A program made the position numbers and the translations under genes. Shown in pieces: positions 35,701 through 51,842 of a DNA stretch of 64,000 nucleotides; the first letter of the stretch is position 1, and the number at the start of each line of letters is the position of its first letter. This stretch comes from Lineolata rhizophorae (Eukaryota > Ascomycota > Dothideomycetes > Lineolatales > Lineolataceae): the NCBI GenBank assembly GCA_010093515.1, contig MU001676.1, forward strand, positions 1,064,666-1,128,665. The letters run 5' to 3'. A model generated the notes under the pieces. It searched no databases. It worked only from the letters and a program-made list of their open reading frames with translations, and was not told where the DNA came from.

Positions 35701-37416
35701 CGAGGAGACTTTCGCGTTTCGAGCGTCTGCTCACTAAGTTCACGAAACAAAACAGTCGCATGTCATATTCTGCGAGGGTCTCGAAGGCGCAAAGCAATTC
35801 TGACGACCAATTCCAAATATCCGGATATTAAATACCTACGTGACTTGCCGTCATACGTGGGCAGACGTTCCGTATTTCGAATTAATCGACAGGGCACACC
35901 AACGCGGCACGATCCTTGCGCTTATCGCCGCTGGCTGCTCGTTTAGAGGGCGCCGTTCTACCCCCGTCGGATCTTTCTAGGCGCGCCACTTGCTCGGCCC
36001 TGGGGGTGGTAGAGGAGCTCGGGGAAGAAGGGAGGGAAGGATGTCCTGGCCGTTCGGTAAATTCCAGGTGACCAGACCCACGCTGTTGGGTGATGCGCAT
36101 GCAGGTACGACGGCGGGGCCGAAGGGAAGTGCATGTTCCCCACGTGCAGATCGTGCGAAACGTCCTTGTCTGCTTCTCGAGCTCCCTCGCTCGCCAAAGG
36201 ACCCGCAGCTTGGTCCTAGCTCTTTCTCGGTGCGCAGATCAGCTCCTGCTTGCTATGTGCATGCCTCGCTCTACACTTCCAGATTAGCTGACATGAAATA
36301 GCAATAAGGCGACGAAGCGCCCAGACCCATCCGGCCGGCCGGGTAAAAGATCGTCACATGCATCTGTTGGGCCCGATCAAGGCCCCGAACGCGCCCATTT
36401 GCACGCAGCAGCGGGCGGGGTGCGTGCTGCAGTCTGTTGTTTCCTAACCGCACGAGAAGCATTGCCGAGCGGAGCTCTCCGATGGGCTACGGGCTTAGGC
36501 TAAAAGTATCTGGTCTGTGGCAAGGAAGCACGTTTTCCTCATATGATTATCCAGGCTCCGGAGAGAATAGAACTATTCGGTTCCCGGGTGACAACAATAT
36601 CATCACTTGAGGCTCGTCTTCACTTTGCTCTGCTCTCCACTCGAGAACCCAGTTTAATTTAGACCATTGGCACAACTGTCAAAGAAACCAGTTGAGTGGG
36701 CCGAATTGCGCAATAAACGCAACCGAAGTTAATATACGGCGGGCAAGTTGATGGAGCCTAAAAAAAGAAGCCCATGCTCGAAGCTCCCACAGGGCGCATC
36801 TACCCGCCGCAGCTCGAATTAAGCGCAGAAACACTCACGAATGTTTTTTCGGTTGAGAGAAGGGTAAGAGCATCGGTTGCAGTTAGGTAATGCGTGAACG
36901 GCGAGTGAGGCAAGCAAGTAATGGTGTGAGAGAAGAGCCGAAAGCAAGTCCCGGCGAGAAGTGCTCTGCATATACGGTGAGCAGCAACAAGCAGCCCGCT
37001 CGGAGTCCGAAGAGAACTAGTCAGAAGGCTCGGTCTCGTCACTCGACGAGGCTGCAAGCGTCCTAACGCGGCCGTTATTTAATGAATACGAGCGACCACG
37101 CCCACCAAAACGGCTATGCGCAAGCAGCGGAAGAACTCGAGCCGCCCGACTTGGTTTGGCCTATTGGGTCGGCCGCTTGCCATATTTGGCAGCACTGGCC
37201 GCCGCTCTGCTCGAGGTCTCCAAAATAAAGAGGAGCGAGTTCCCGCCCGTCTAAAACTCGTCCTGTCCTTGTGGAACTTAGGCCTTTAATTTTCCAATCC
37301 TTTCGCCAGTTCTTTGAGGGTGTCGAGTTAAGTTTTGTGTTCTTTAGGAGTCTGTCATCCTTTACCAGACTACACTTACTGGAGTCCTAACCACACACAT
37401 ACGTACACACGCCACA
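32718..37416. other. 4.7-kb stretch without a supported gene
   Basis: Upstream of the Zn2Cys6 gene (minus) and of the GH45 gene (plus), so two promoters share it. GC-rich near 33,000-33,450, then mixed composition. All ORFs are short and featureless. No tRNA, large repeat or transposon protein was recognised. Confidence 0.4.
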
Positions 37417-39241
37417 ATGGGGAAGGGGAAGCTGATGCTCCTTCTCTTCGCTGGGGGCATTTCCCTGTCGAGCGCCGATGTCTTGGAGAGCGGTACCGGA
37501 TACTCGAGCCGGTACTGGGACTGCTGCAAGCCAAACTGCGCGGCCCAGGACGTGGCCGCCGTGAGCCGCCCGCCCATGATCTGCGACAGCAATGACACCC
37601 CTTTCTTCGACTTTAGTGCCGCGTCGGGCTGCAGTGGCGGTAACGCCTTCATGTGCTCTGACTACACACCCATCGGTGTTACCAGTGATCTGTCGTTTGG
37701 CTTCGCATCGGTGAGCATCGCGGACAGGGATGCCAGCAGTGTGTGCTGCGGCTGCTTCCGGTGAGTGATTCTTTGACTTGTTTTCAGCGGTTCACTTCTC
37801 TGGAATGCATTGCTTCACTCAGTTTTCACTTAATCGCTACTATTCTTTACTTCATTCACGCAACTTAAGCAATTGGGTTGATCTGCTAACTCCACTTCAG
37901 TGTCACTTTCACTTCTGGTCCTGTCACGGACAAGAGCATGATCGTCCAGGCCCTCGACTCGGCTCAGAACTTCGGCGACAACCAGTTCAATCTGCTAATC
38001 CAGGGCGGCGGCGTGGGAACTTCCAACGGGTGCGAGACCCAGTGGGACGCTCCCGAGAGCGGTTGGGGCGCGCAGTTCGGCGGCGTGTCGCACCGCGACG
38101 ACTGCGAGATGCTCCCCGAGGCCCTACGCGGCGGCTGCTACTGGCGCTTCGACTGGTTCCGCAATGCCGACAACCCAGAGGTGTCTTGGAGCCGCATCCA
38201 GTGCCCCACTGAGTTGACGGACTTGTCCGGGTGCCGCCGCGACGATGACCCTGTTCCCGGCACTCCAGTCCAGAGTACGACTACGACCACGACGACGCCT
38301 ACGCCCACGCCTACTTCCACCGTCGTGCCGCATTACGGCCAGTGCGGCGGCAGGACGTACAGCGGGCCAACTGAGTGCGCCGAGGGCACTTGTACTTTCG
38401 TCACTGATTGTGAGTGTCTTAACTGATTCGAAGAGTTTCTAGGAGCGGAGACTCGGAGACCTAGAGGTATGTTTGCTAAGTGATTCGTTCGTATAGCCTT
38501 TTACCAATGCCTCATGCCGGGCGAGGAACCGGTTACCGCAACTACGACGACGACCGCCGCAGCGCCGAGTGGTACAATCGTCGAATTGTGGGAGCAGTGC
38601 GGTGGCCGCGGGTGGGAAGGTCCCACGCAGTGCGAGGAGGGTACTTGTGTGGAAGTGGACGAATGTGAGTCACCTCCTCTAAATTAAAACTGGTCGACGC
38701 AATCTCCAAAACATACTGACTCGCTTTCCCTCTCGCGTCAAGGGTACCACCAATGCCAATTACCCGCGGGCGACGGTAACCAAAATTCCCAACCCCCTGA
38801 GCAGCAACCTACCGAAAGCAGCGGAGACTGGTCTCCCCCGTGGGCCTCGGGCCGCCCCTGGGGGAGGGGATGGAGGAACGGTGGTGATAGGAGCTCTTGG
38901 ACTGACTGGAATGGAGATAATCCACCACCCGAGCAGGCGCCTGAACCGGAGACGCCGGAGACTCCGGAGTCCCCCGAAACGCCTTCGCAACCAGAAGAGC
39001 CCGCCGCGCCCCAGGCCACCGTCGCGCAGCAATACGAGCAGTGCGGTGGCATGCTGTGGGAAGGGCCTACGAGGTGCGTCGAAGGCACCACGTGCACAGA
39101 GGTCGACGAGTGTAAGTCATCAATCCTTCCTTTGTTCCCCACGTCCCCTCCTATTCTAGACGCGTGATGTAACTCTTATTGAAAACGATGCTGGACTGAC
39201 GGTGCGTGTTTGGTCTAGTCTACTCCCAATGTCTACGATAA
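37417..39241 (+). CDS. GH45-family protein with three C-terminal CBM1 modules, 470 aa, 5 exons
   Basis: Exons 37417..37760, 37901..38409, 38497..38664, 38743..39111 and 39219..39241. A signal peptide (MGKGKLMLLLFAGGISLSSA) precedes a GH45 domain with YSSRYWDCCKPNC (nucleophile-side Asp35 kept), SVCCGCFRVTFTSGPV, GCYWRFDWFRNADNP and CPTELTDLSGCRRDDD. A Thr/Pro linker leads to CBM1-1 (YGQCGGRTYSGPTEC..FYQCL), CBM1-2 (WEQCGGRGWEGPTQC..YHQCQL) and, after a Pro/Glu linker, CBM1-3 (YEQCGGMLWEGPTRC..YSQCLR). GH45 enzymes are secreted endo-beta-1,4-glucanases and CBM1 binds crystalline cellulose. By my alignment to Humicola Cel45A, the catalytic acid Asp121 is Asn145 here and Asp114 is Asn138, so hydrolysis is doubtful. 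Three CBM1 copies are unusual; one is the norm. Each CBM1 is cut by a phase-1 intron at the same site. Confidence 0.93.
38311..39241 (+). repeat. Three diverged CBM1 modules, each split by a same-site phase-1 intron
   Basis: In each module the intron falls after the residue that follows the fourth-Cys loop and before the terminal aromatic-x-Gln-Cys: T|CC at 38409/38497, T|GG at 38664/38743 and T|TC at 39111/39219. Identical position and phase indicate duplication of a genomic unit that included its intron. Confidence 0.85.
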
Positions 39242-39870
39242 TCGCCCAGGTTGTCAGCGGGTTGTTCCTCGAGTTTCAGCGGGAGGGTTTTCTTCAGGAT
39301 TTGATGAGTATTTTGTTCCAACATTCTATTTCTTAGACGATGGTTTTGCAGAGAACGAGAAACTGAGGTCGATGGGATGACTGGAACACTTCTACGTTTG
39401 TAATTTTCAAAAAATGGGTTGGATTTGGGTTTTGAGTGGTAGAGATTCACTAGTAATAAACCACGAAGTCACGGACGCTACGCGGATTAATTCGCCAATT
39501 ATTTGAAGGCGACTGGCCCGTACGCAAGGCTTGACTTGCTCTCTTTACGCATCACATTGTAATTAATGTAGTAATGCGGGATAATGTCGGTCACCCAAAA
39601 TCAGCTCGATAGCATGTCACGTGAGAGAGGCTCCTGGCGGCTACCCCTACTAACTGAGTTCGGAAGAAGTATTAGAACGCGTTGCGCGACGCGTCGGCTA
39701 ATTCTCGGCCCGCACGACGCGTTCCCCCAAATCGCGCGTCCCGCCTACCCACCGCCAACTCCTGAGCACCGGCTTCCCACACACTGCACCTATTCCACCA
39801 GCCGTCCCATTCCTTCACCAACCAAACCTTTCTCTTCATTTGGTCCATCCGGTCGCATTGGTCGCCCATC
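39242..39870. other. Intergenic, MCM6 promoter region
   Basis: About 630 bases between the GH45 stop and the MCM6 start, on the same strand. The 3' half carries the MluI cell-cycle boxes listed separately, then a CA/CT-rich leader. No coding evidence. Confidence 0.5.
39677..39722 (+). promoter_or_regulatory. Three MluI cell-cycle boxes (ACGCGT) upstream of MCM6
   Basis: ACGCGT occurs at 39677-39682, 39689-39694 and 39717-39722, within 46 bases and about 150-200 bases before the MCM6 ATG. This is the core site of the MBF (Mbp1/Swi6) G1/S factor, which controls replication genes in yeasts. Conservation of use here is inferred from position and clustering. Confidence 0.72.
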
Positions 39871-42977
<3,107 letters not shown>

Positions 42978-43284
42978 ACGCCGCGTTAATCACGAATGTA
43001 ATGCAATGGGGTAATGAGGATGTACGCTACGCTGGGAAGGCTTCGGCTTACGGCGGCTGGAATGGATGGCGTTCGAACTTGTTTAGATGTTGCGGCGCAT
43101 GTTTGTTCTGGCATTGTCTTTCGAGAGCGCTTGAGTGCACTGGAAGTACTCAGGTTCGTCAATTGCTTGTTATAATTCGCTAAAAGACTTCGTCATTCGA
43201 CTATCGTACAGTCGGTCCCATCACCCACTACGTGCCTACTCTCAATTCTCACTATGTTTCGCTCACTCCGCCTGCATGTCTCCC
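42978..43284. other. Convergent 3' flanks of MCM6 and con-10-like gene
   Basis: A 307-base tail-to-tail gap with no ORF of interest. It presumably carries both 3' UTRs. Confidence 0.45.
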
Positions 43285-43621
43285 TTACATCGTCCCGCTC
43301 ACTCCGCCCTTATGTCCCGCCTCCCTCGCCTTCTCACTACCCAGTTCAAACGAGCCAGACGAAGCTTGCCCGCCCGCAGACGCGATGTCCTTCTGTTGCA
43401 CCAACCTGGGTTAGCACGCATGACTTTGACAACTTACACTCTTCTTCGCTCGAGTGAGTCAAGAAGGTCCTGTGCATCCCTGGAGAGTCGCGTACCTGCT
43501 TGTCGGGATCCATGGACGCGAAGCCACCCTGGTGGCTGCTCTGGCCACCCTTTTGGGCGATACTCTGCACCTCCTCCTTGGGGCGGTTGGCGAAGTTGCC
43601 CGGGTTGGGGTTGTCCGTCAT
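43285..43621 (-). CDS. con-10: Conidiation-specific con-10-like KGG-motif protein, 77 aa, 2 exons
   Basis: Exons (minus) 43621..43496 and 43392..43285, with a phase-0 intron of 103 bases (GTACGC..AACAG, branch CTAAC). The protein has NPGNFANRPKEEVQSIAQKG, GGFASMDPDKQKDIASAGG and SGSFELGSEKAREAGHKGG, the repeated KGG/AGG units of Neurospora CON-10 and bacterial stress-induced KGG proteins. It is small, hydrophilic and probably disordered. Family members accumulate in conidia or under stress, and their molecular role is not established. It is too short and too spliced to appear as a single ORF. A TATA-like GGATAAATAG (minus strand, 43751-43760) lies about 130 bases upstream. The second KGG unit reads SAGG, a slight divergence. 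Confidence 0.9.
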
Positions 43622-45755
<2,134 letters not shown>

Positions 45756-46607
45756 GTTGGCTGGCTGGTAGGCGGTAAGGAGGTCGCGTGCTACGGATAT
45801 GGCGTCGGAGTGCAGCACTAGTAATTGTCGGGCGTAAGAATGGAAAAGCCGCTCGAAATTACGAATTTATACGGCGAATAGGTGCCAAGGGGGGGGGGGG
45901 GGGGTGAGATTGTAGTCCAACACCAATTGAGCGCGCAAGGTGTCCAATTCATTCGACAGTGGAGGAGAGTCTAAGTGGCGATTCAACGAAAATGAAGCGG
46001 CTCGAGGTGGTGGGGCCGGCTGCCGGCGCCACTGGGACAGGGAGCTCTGGCAGTATTCGTAGACCGCCTTCGAGCGGCATTGCTCCCTCCACCAACCCAG
46101 TCACCTTTAGCTTGCACCACAACCTAAACTTGGAAATCGGTGCTCACGCCAGGGATTCTCGCGCTATCTCAGCGAGTACCTGGTGCGAGGAGGACGAGTC
46201 CGCACGGCTCGGAGGGGGGCGCCTCTGGTTGTTCGTGAATGGTTCGCCCCAGGGATTCATAGCAGCTGCTTTGTGAATAGGATTGCGCGCATCCAGCACA
46301 CTCGAAAGCCAGACAGTCGCAGGTATAACGTCCGCAGCCCGAGTGGCTGGTATTACATCGCACTTCACACAATGTCATGCAAGCATATCGAAGCACGAGA
46401 TAGCAAATACGAAAGTCAACTATCAATACCGGCAATAAAGACACCATGAACACTAGCCCCCTCACCTGCCACCACATTACCACGGCGTTGTTATCGCCGT
46501 ATATCGAAAGCAATGCAAAGAACACACAAAACCAAATCAATCAAAAAGAATCGCACTATCCATACTTACTCTTCTCCTTCTCGCCTTTAATTCTCGCTTT
46601 CTAAGCT
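45756..46607. other. Intergenic, isomerase promoter and F-box 3' flank
   Basis: About 850 bases. A G16 run lies about 140 bases upstream of the isomerase start. A small plus-strand ORF (45959-46276) has no features that support it. Confidence 0.45.
45889..45904 (+). repeat. G16 homopolymer
   Basis: Sixteen consecutive G residues, an unusual length for a fungal genome. It may form a quadruplex, and its true length is error-prone in sequencing. Confidence 0.85.
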
Positions 46608-49600
46608 CTAAAGCCCACCATCCGCCCTCGCTCTCCCTTTCCCCTTTCTCCCAGACAACCCCTTGCCCAGATCCAGCGCCGGAAATTCCTCCAGCGTCCC
46701 GTCCTTCACTCCCTCTCCACCCTCATCATGGCCACCGCCCTTCTTACTCTCCTCCTCCGCCAAGCTCAGCTGCAATGCAAACTCCAAATCGCGCATCTCG
46801 CTCTCCCGAGAGCTCTGCCCCACACCAGCATCGGAGCCAGCGGAGCCAGTCGAGCCAGTCGAACCAGCCTCTGCGCCGTACGACTGCTTGCGCGATGCCG
46901 ACGAGCCGCGATGCTTCTTGGCCGAAGGCGGCGAACGCCGCGCTTTAGCGTAGCGGATCGGGACGTCGAAAGCGGCGGCAGCACCGGGCGGGGACGGCGT
47001 TCTCGCCTCGGCCGCGCTGTCGAGTCGCGGCGGGGATGACAGAGACGAGTCTCGCGGCTCCTCGGCCAAACTGCGCCGGATCGCCTCGGCGAGGTCGGCG
47101 TCCACGTCGCCGAGCTCCGCATGCTGCTCCGCCGGCACGCCTCCCGCTGAAGCGGAGGCGGAGGCGGAGGCGGAGGCGGAAGCCCCAGCCTCGGCGACCT
47201 CGACCGCCATGGCCATTTCAACGACCGCCGCATCCGCTCCCTCGCTCTTCCGCCTCCTCTCCTCGTCTACTCTCAAGCTCTCCTCCGACAGCATCGCCGC
47301 GTACGCCATCAGCTCCTCCTCGCTAGCGTCACTCCCAAGCAACTCGGTTCCAAACCTACCCACCAACCGCTCTCTCTCCTTCCTACGCACCTCTTTCTCG
47401 CGGGCGAGCTCCGCCCGCTCGTGCTCGATGTACTCCTTCAGATGCCCCGCGCGAGTTGTCGCCGAGAAGCGACCGCTCCCTTGTTGATCGCCCGCCGCGC
47501 TGCCCCGATGCTCGCCCCGGCGCAACCTGCGTTTGCTGCCCTTATACGCATCCGCGGCCGAGCCGCTGTAAGCCCAGAAGCGCACGTGGGTGCCGAGCGT
47601 CACGGCACCGCGCAGCGCCGTCGGGTCAGGATCAAGTGCCACGGCACCCGCCGCGAAGAAGTTGATGCCGACGCCCTGCGCCGACGCCTGCGCCTGTACC
47701 AGGCGGCGCCGCGCCCGGCCCGAAAAGCGCGACGACACTGTGCGGATCGGTGAGCCCGACGACGCCAGCGGGTCCCAGATCTGCACCAGGCCATCAGTCC
47801 CGCCGTGCACGAGCTGCAACGCCGTGAGCGCCAAGCAAGATATCGAGGGCGAGTCCGTCACAATGTTTCTGACAGGATCGACGGCGTTGGCCAGTTCCGA
47901 GGAGCGCGACACGGGCGCGCGCACGTTCCACACGATGATGCTGCCGGATTTCGTCCCAGCGGCTACGAACCGTGCACGCTGACCCGCGATGTCGGACGGG
48001 CTCGATGGCACGCTCCCGGTAGACATTGGCGACGAGTAGGGAGACGAGGCGTTCGAGCCGGACGAGAAACCTAACAGTGGATCCTCCGACATTGTTAACA
48101 GAGCGTAGGTGGACGAGTCGATGGCCGTAGCGGTGAACTCCGTCATCTTCTGGTTCGGCACAGAAAGCGCGGATGTTCGCCATTCTTCGATTAGATTTGG
48201 CCTCTCTGGCGAAGACTCGGCGCTATTTGTGCGCTGTAATCCGGCGCCGTCAACGCCTGTCTGTCTGTGGCTTGCACGTTCGAAGAGGGAGTCTGCCACA
48301 ACATTAGACGACGGTGACGCGAAGAGTGACAATGGCTCCCGGTTCTCGTTTGCAGCCTTGACCCCGAGGCCCGCATCCGTTGGCGTTCCACTAGTATCCA
48401 ACTTCTTGTCCGTAACCCTGCACCTCGTGTATCTCTTCACAGTAGCCGGCTTGAAGTCCTCGACGGCACCATTCTCCGGATCTCCCGCGCCTCCACAATC
48501 AAAAACGACGACGCTCTCGCCAGCGTAATTGCCATCGTCGCCCGCAAAATCCACTTCAAGCCTCCTCTGCATGTCCCACCCATGACTTCGCTTGCGGAAA
48601 TCCTTAGGCTTCAACACCAAAAACTTCTCGATCTCCCTCGTCTCAGCTGCGATCTGCGCCTGGCTCAGGCACATGCCATTCCACGACGAGCGCGGCGAGT
48701 AGCTGCCGTCGACGCCGGAGTCGCCGTAGGGGTCATCACGCGCCACGCGCCGGCTCGTCTCGACCAGCCCCCACGCGACGGACCGACCCGTCGCCCACGC
48801 GAGCTTCTCGGGCAAGTGCTCGTCCTGGCGCGCCGTCTGGTCGCCGCCAGCAGGCGCTGCAGCACGCTTCGGGAACTTGGTTAAGTAAAAGATCTCGCCA
48901 AGCGCATTGAGCGCCACGGCCCAGATGCGGTTCTGTGCCTGGCGCCGCAGCGAGTGCGACTCGTCCACGGCGAGGGCGACGATGGGAACGCCGGGGCTGA
49001 GCACCCAGCGCGCCGTAAGGCGGCCGCGCACGAGCCGCTGCTCGCGCAGGCCGTCGGCGCCCAGGCTGTACGCCGACACGACGCCGGACGATGAGCCGGC
49101 CAGGATCCCGACCAGGCCCTCGGACAGGCTCGGAATCGTCGGTGACTTCGCGATCCACGCGCTGCACGTCGCCTCGAGGCCACGCCGCGGCGTGCCGAGC
49201 TCCGGCGCAGCGAAGTCCGAGAACGTGGCCAAGGGGCGGCCGCGCATCTCGTCTGCGTGCCGGAAGTAGAGCATACCGCCGGGGTACCCTTCACCGTAGA
49301 CCATGCCGAACTGCTGGCTCAAGTCCATGAGGTTGGGCACGCCAACACGCTCACCGGCGCCGAGCCCATACTGAGCTTCTCCTGGGAGCAGTTCCACGAA
49401 TCGAGCAAACATCTGCGGATCGGAGAGGCCCCAGTTATCCACCTTAGCCGTGGTCGGGTCACTACTGCTTGCAACGCCGATGTGGTCGGACCCGTGCACT
49501 AGGCGCGGAATCCGCTTGTTCAGTCCAGACCCAAACGACGCATGCAAATGAGTCAGGGCAACGTGCACCTGAGAATTATACATGACAACGGCAGAGCTGG

Positions 49601-50440
49601 TGTGCGCGGCGCCGCCGCGCTGCGGCGACGCCACCGATGTAAGTGCCGGTTTCCCTCGGGAAATGGATCGCAGGAGCTTCGTCCGTAGAATATATTCGCT
49701 GCGCCACGACGCCAGTGCTGTCAGCCGCGTAAACGTGCGCTTCTCCGACCGGAAGTTGTCGTCTCCGCCTCGGTCATCCTTGCGGTCGAGCAGAGCAGGA
49801 GACAGGGACTCTGGGCCGGGGAAGAAACGCCCGAAGGCTTCTCTCCACGCGTGCGGAGTAGTCACTAGGGCGTGGAAGCGCCGCGATACTAGTGACAAGG
49901 ACGAGAGGTCAAACGGCGACAGATGGGACAACGCGTGCGTGAGGATCTCTATAAGTTGCTGTTGTTAGGACAAGTCTCGATTGCGCCTTCACGTAAAAAT
50001 GTTTGATACGCACCATTCGGCAACGCAGCGATGGGCGAGCTCTTATCCATAGGATTACGCTTCCGGCTAGAGACCTGGAAAGCCGGTCCCCCAGGCGACC
50101 ATGTCTTCTTCTGCGGCGTCAGCGCTCGCTCATACTCGGAGATACGGCGTCCAAGCGGTGTAGTCCCCTTCTGAGGCGTATTCAGGGACTTATCGACGCC
50201 GCCGTCTCCGCCGGTAGAAGCACTAGACGTTCGTTGCAGAAGCTCGGAGTCATCGCTGTCGCCATCGGCTGCCACACCGACGGCCGAGAGCGACTCAGAT
50301 GGGCCACCGGAGAGACGGCGCCGGGCTGGACGCAGTTGGTGTTCTGCACGAAGGCCATGTTGTGAGGGTGAGACTGCGGCGGGCTGGTGAGACTGTTCAG
50401 AGATAGCGGTTTGGAAGTCGGTCGTGGGCTCTGGGTGCAT
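46608..50440 (-). CDS. F-box protein with WD40-like repeats and two UIM-like helices, 1255 aa
   Basis: Exons (minus) 50440..50014 and 49948..46608; the 65-base intron (GTGCGT..TTATAG) is phase 1 and rebuilds the F-box ALPNEILTHALSHLSPFDLS plus LSLVSRRFHALVTTPHAWRE (about 139-181). The central part has beta-propeller-like strings such as GTKSGSIIVWNVRAP and GGTDGLVQIWDPLASS. The C-terminus has two helices matching ubiquitin-interacting motifs: DADLAEAIRRSLAEE (about 1092) and MRDLEFALQLSLAEEES (about 1194). The expected role is an SCF ubiquitin-ligase substrate receptor that also binds ubiquitin; the substrate is unknown. The N-terminus is Ser/Pro-rich with TPQK/TPLGRR sites that could be phosphorylated. 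A Ser-Ala hexanucleotide repeat (47152-47181) lies before the first UIM. The start at 50440 is the best in-frame ATG but is not certain. Confidence 0.85.
47152..47181 (+). repeat. GCGGAG hexanucleotide repeat, 5 copies, in coding sequence
   Basis: Encodes a Ser-Ala run in the F-box protein (minus strand). It may vary in copy number between strains. Confidence 0.7.
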
Positions 50441-51842
50441 AAAAACACGCGTGTGAGGTAGGCGAAGAGCGTGTGACTGAAGCCAGAGACAAATTTCTGG
50501 TTCAGTCGGTCGATGACGAAGGTGATCTCAAAGCGGATGATGGCGTGGATGAGCCAACAAACAGAAGGGTTAGAGTTGGAGGTTGTTAAGAAGAAACATC
50601 CGTTGCGGCCGTCGGATATTGAAGGGGGGGTCATTGCCCGCTAGGCTTCATTGGGTTGTAAGCGTCAAAATATGTGATTATGTCAGCCATGGCTTTCCAA
50701 ATTAGGCAATTTCTTTGTTTCGCGTCGATCATGGACCAAATCAAAGGTCTCACAACAATGCGACACAATCCTATGTCTTGAAGTTAGGAATGCTCTAGAG
50801 GCGTTCAGATGAACTGATACAATGGAGTGAGAAAAACAAATCAGTATTCGGGAAGCTTCTCATCCCGTACGACTAGAGTCTAGGCGAAACTTGTGTGGCT
50901 ACCATCTAGCTAGCATTTCAAAGAATGCTGCTTTGCTATCATTATGTGGTGAACTCAGCCTCATGAGTCATAATTTCGTACCAGAGCTTCTTGTTTCATA
51001 CGTTGTTTAACGCTCGCATCCCTAAGATATAAACCCGAGAAATAAACCCCGCAGCCCCAACGGACAAAAAAAAGGAACTGTGTATAAACCATTTTCATCC
51101 TTGGGTTACTCCTTACTTATGTATCATTTTCTACCTATCCTACATTGACCGACTCCTTGGGAACAATATTTTGCGCCTAGCTCATCGCATACCGTCCCTT
51201 CGAAACTAGTAGGGGCCGGTCTACATTGGTTGAATCCATATCGGAATATCCATCTCTTGATCAATTGCAAGGACAGGCCGCTTTGCGCCCCGGATATTGC
51301 CCTAATATCCGCCAGCATACACTTCTCCTATTGGGCAAGCTCTTTAACCTCCAAGTGCCTCAGGCGGGCGTAACAGATGGGAAAGGGAAAAGGATTAGGG
51401 AAGTGGTCGGTGCAGTCACTCAATGCCGCGCATGGCTACCTTACCTAACAAGATCAGTTATGCCGAATATAATCCGGCGCTTCCATTCCGAAACACGTCG
51501 ACCTCGAAAACATAATCAATATACCTGTTAAGACCACTATAATAGCCTCTTGCATTTATATATGGGAGCCTTTTGATCGCCATTGGTTATACTTTGGTGA
51601 TGCTTCGTCCAGCATTTCGCAGTAATGTCGCAGCCGCGACAGCGGGCGCCCCTACCTTCAGAGCAGCTATTGGTGAGCAACAATTTCATTTTACACCTTC
51701 ACACTTGAATTTTCACGCTGTGGGGCGCTCATACGTGCTCAGGACAGAATATAATCCGAGCAAGGTGGATTAGGAACGACCGAATCCACATCTACCTATA
51801 CTAGTGTACAGCGATGTGTATCGCCTGGATTGCCCTCTATCC
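50441..51842. other. Intergenic, nothing recognised
   Basis: About 1.4 kb of mixed to AT-rich sequence upstream of the F-box gene and downstream of the Q/S-rich ORF. Only short ORFs without features. Confidence 0.4.

Noticed and set aside
45959-46276. 105-aa plus-strand ORF between the isomerase and F-box genes
   Set aside because: Low-complexity Ser/Gly start, no homology features, and lies in probable UTR/promoter DNA.
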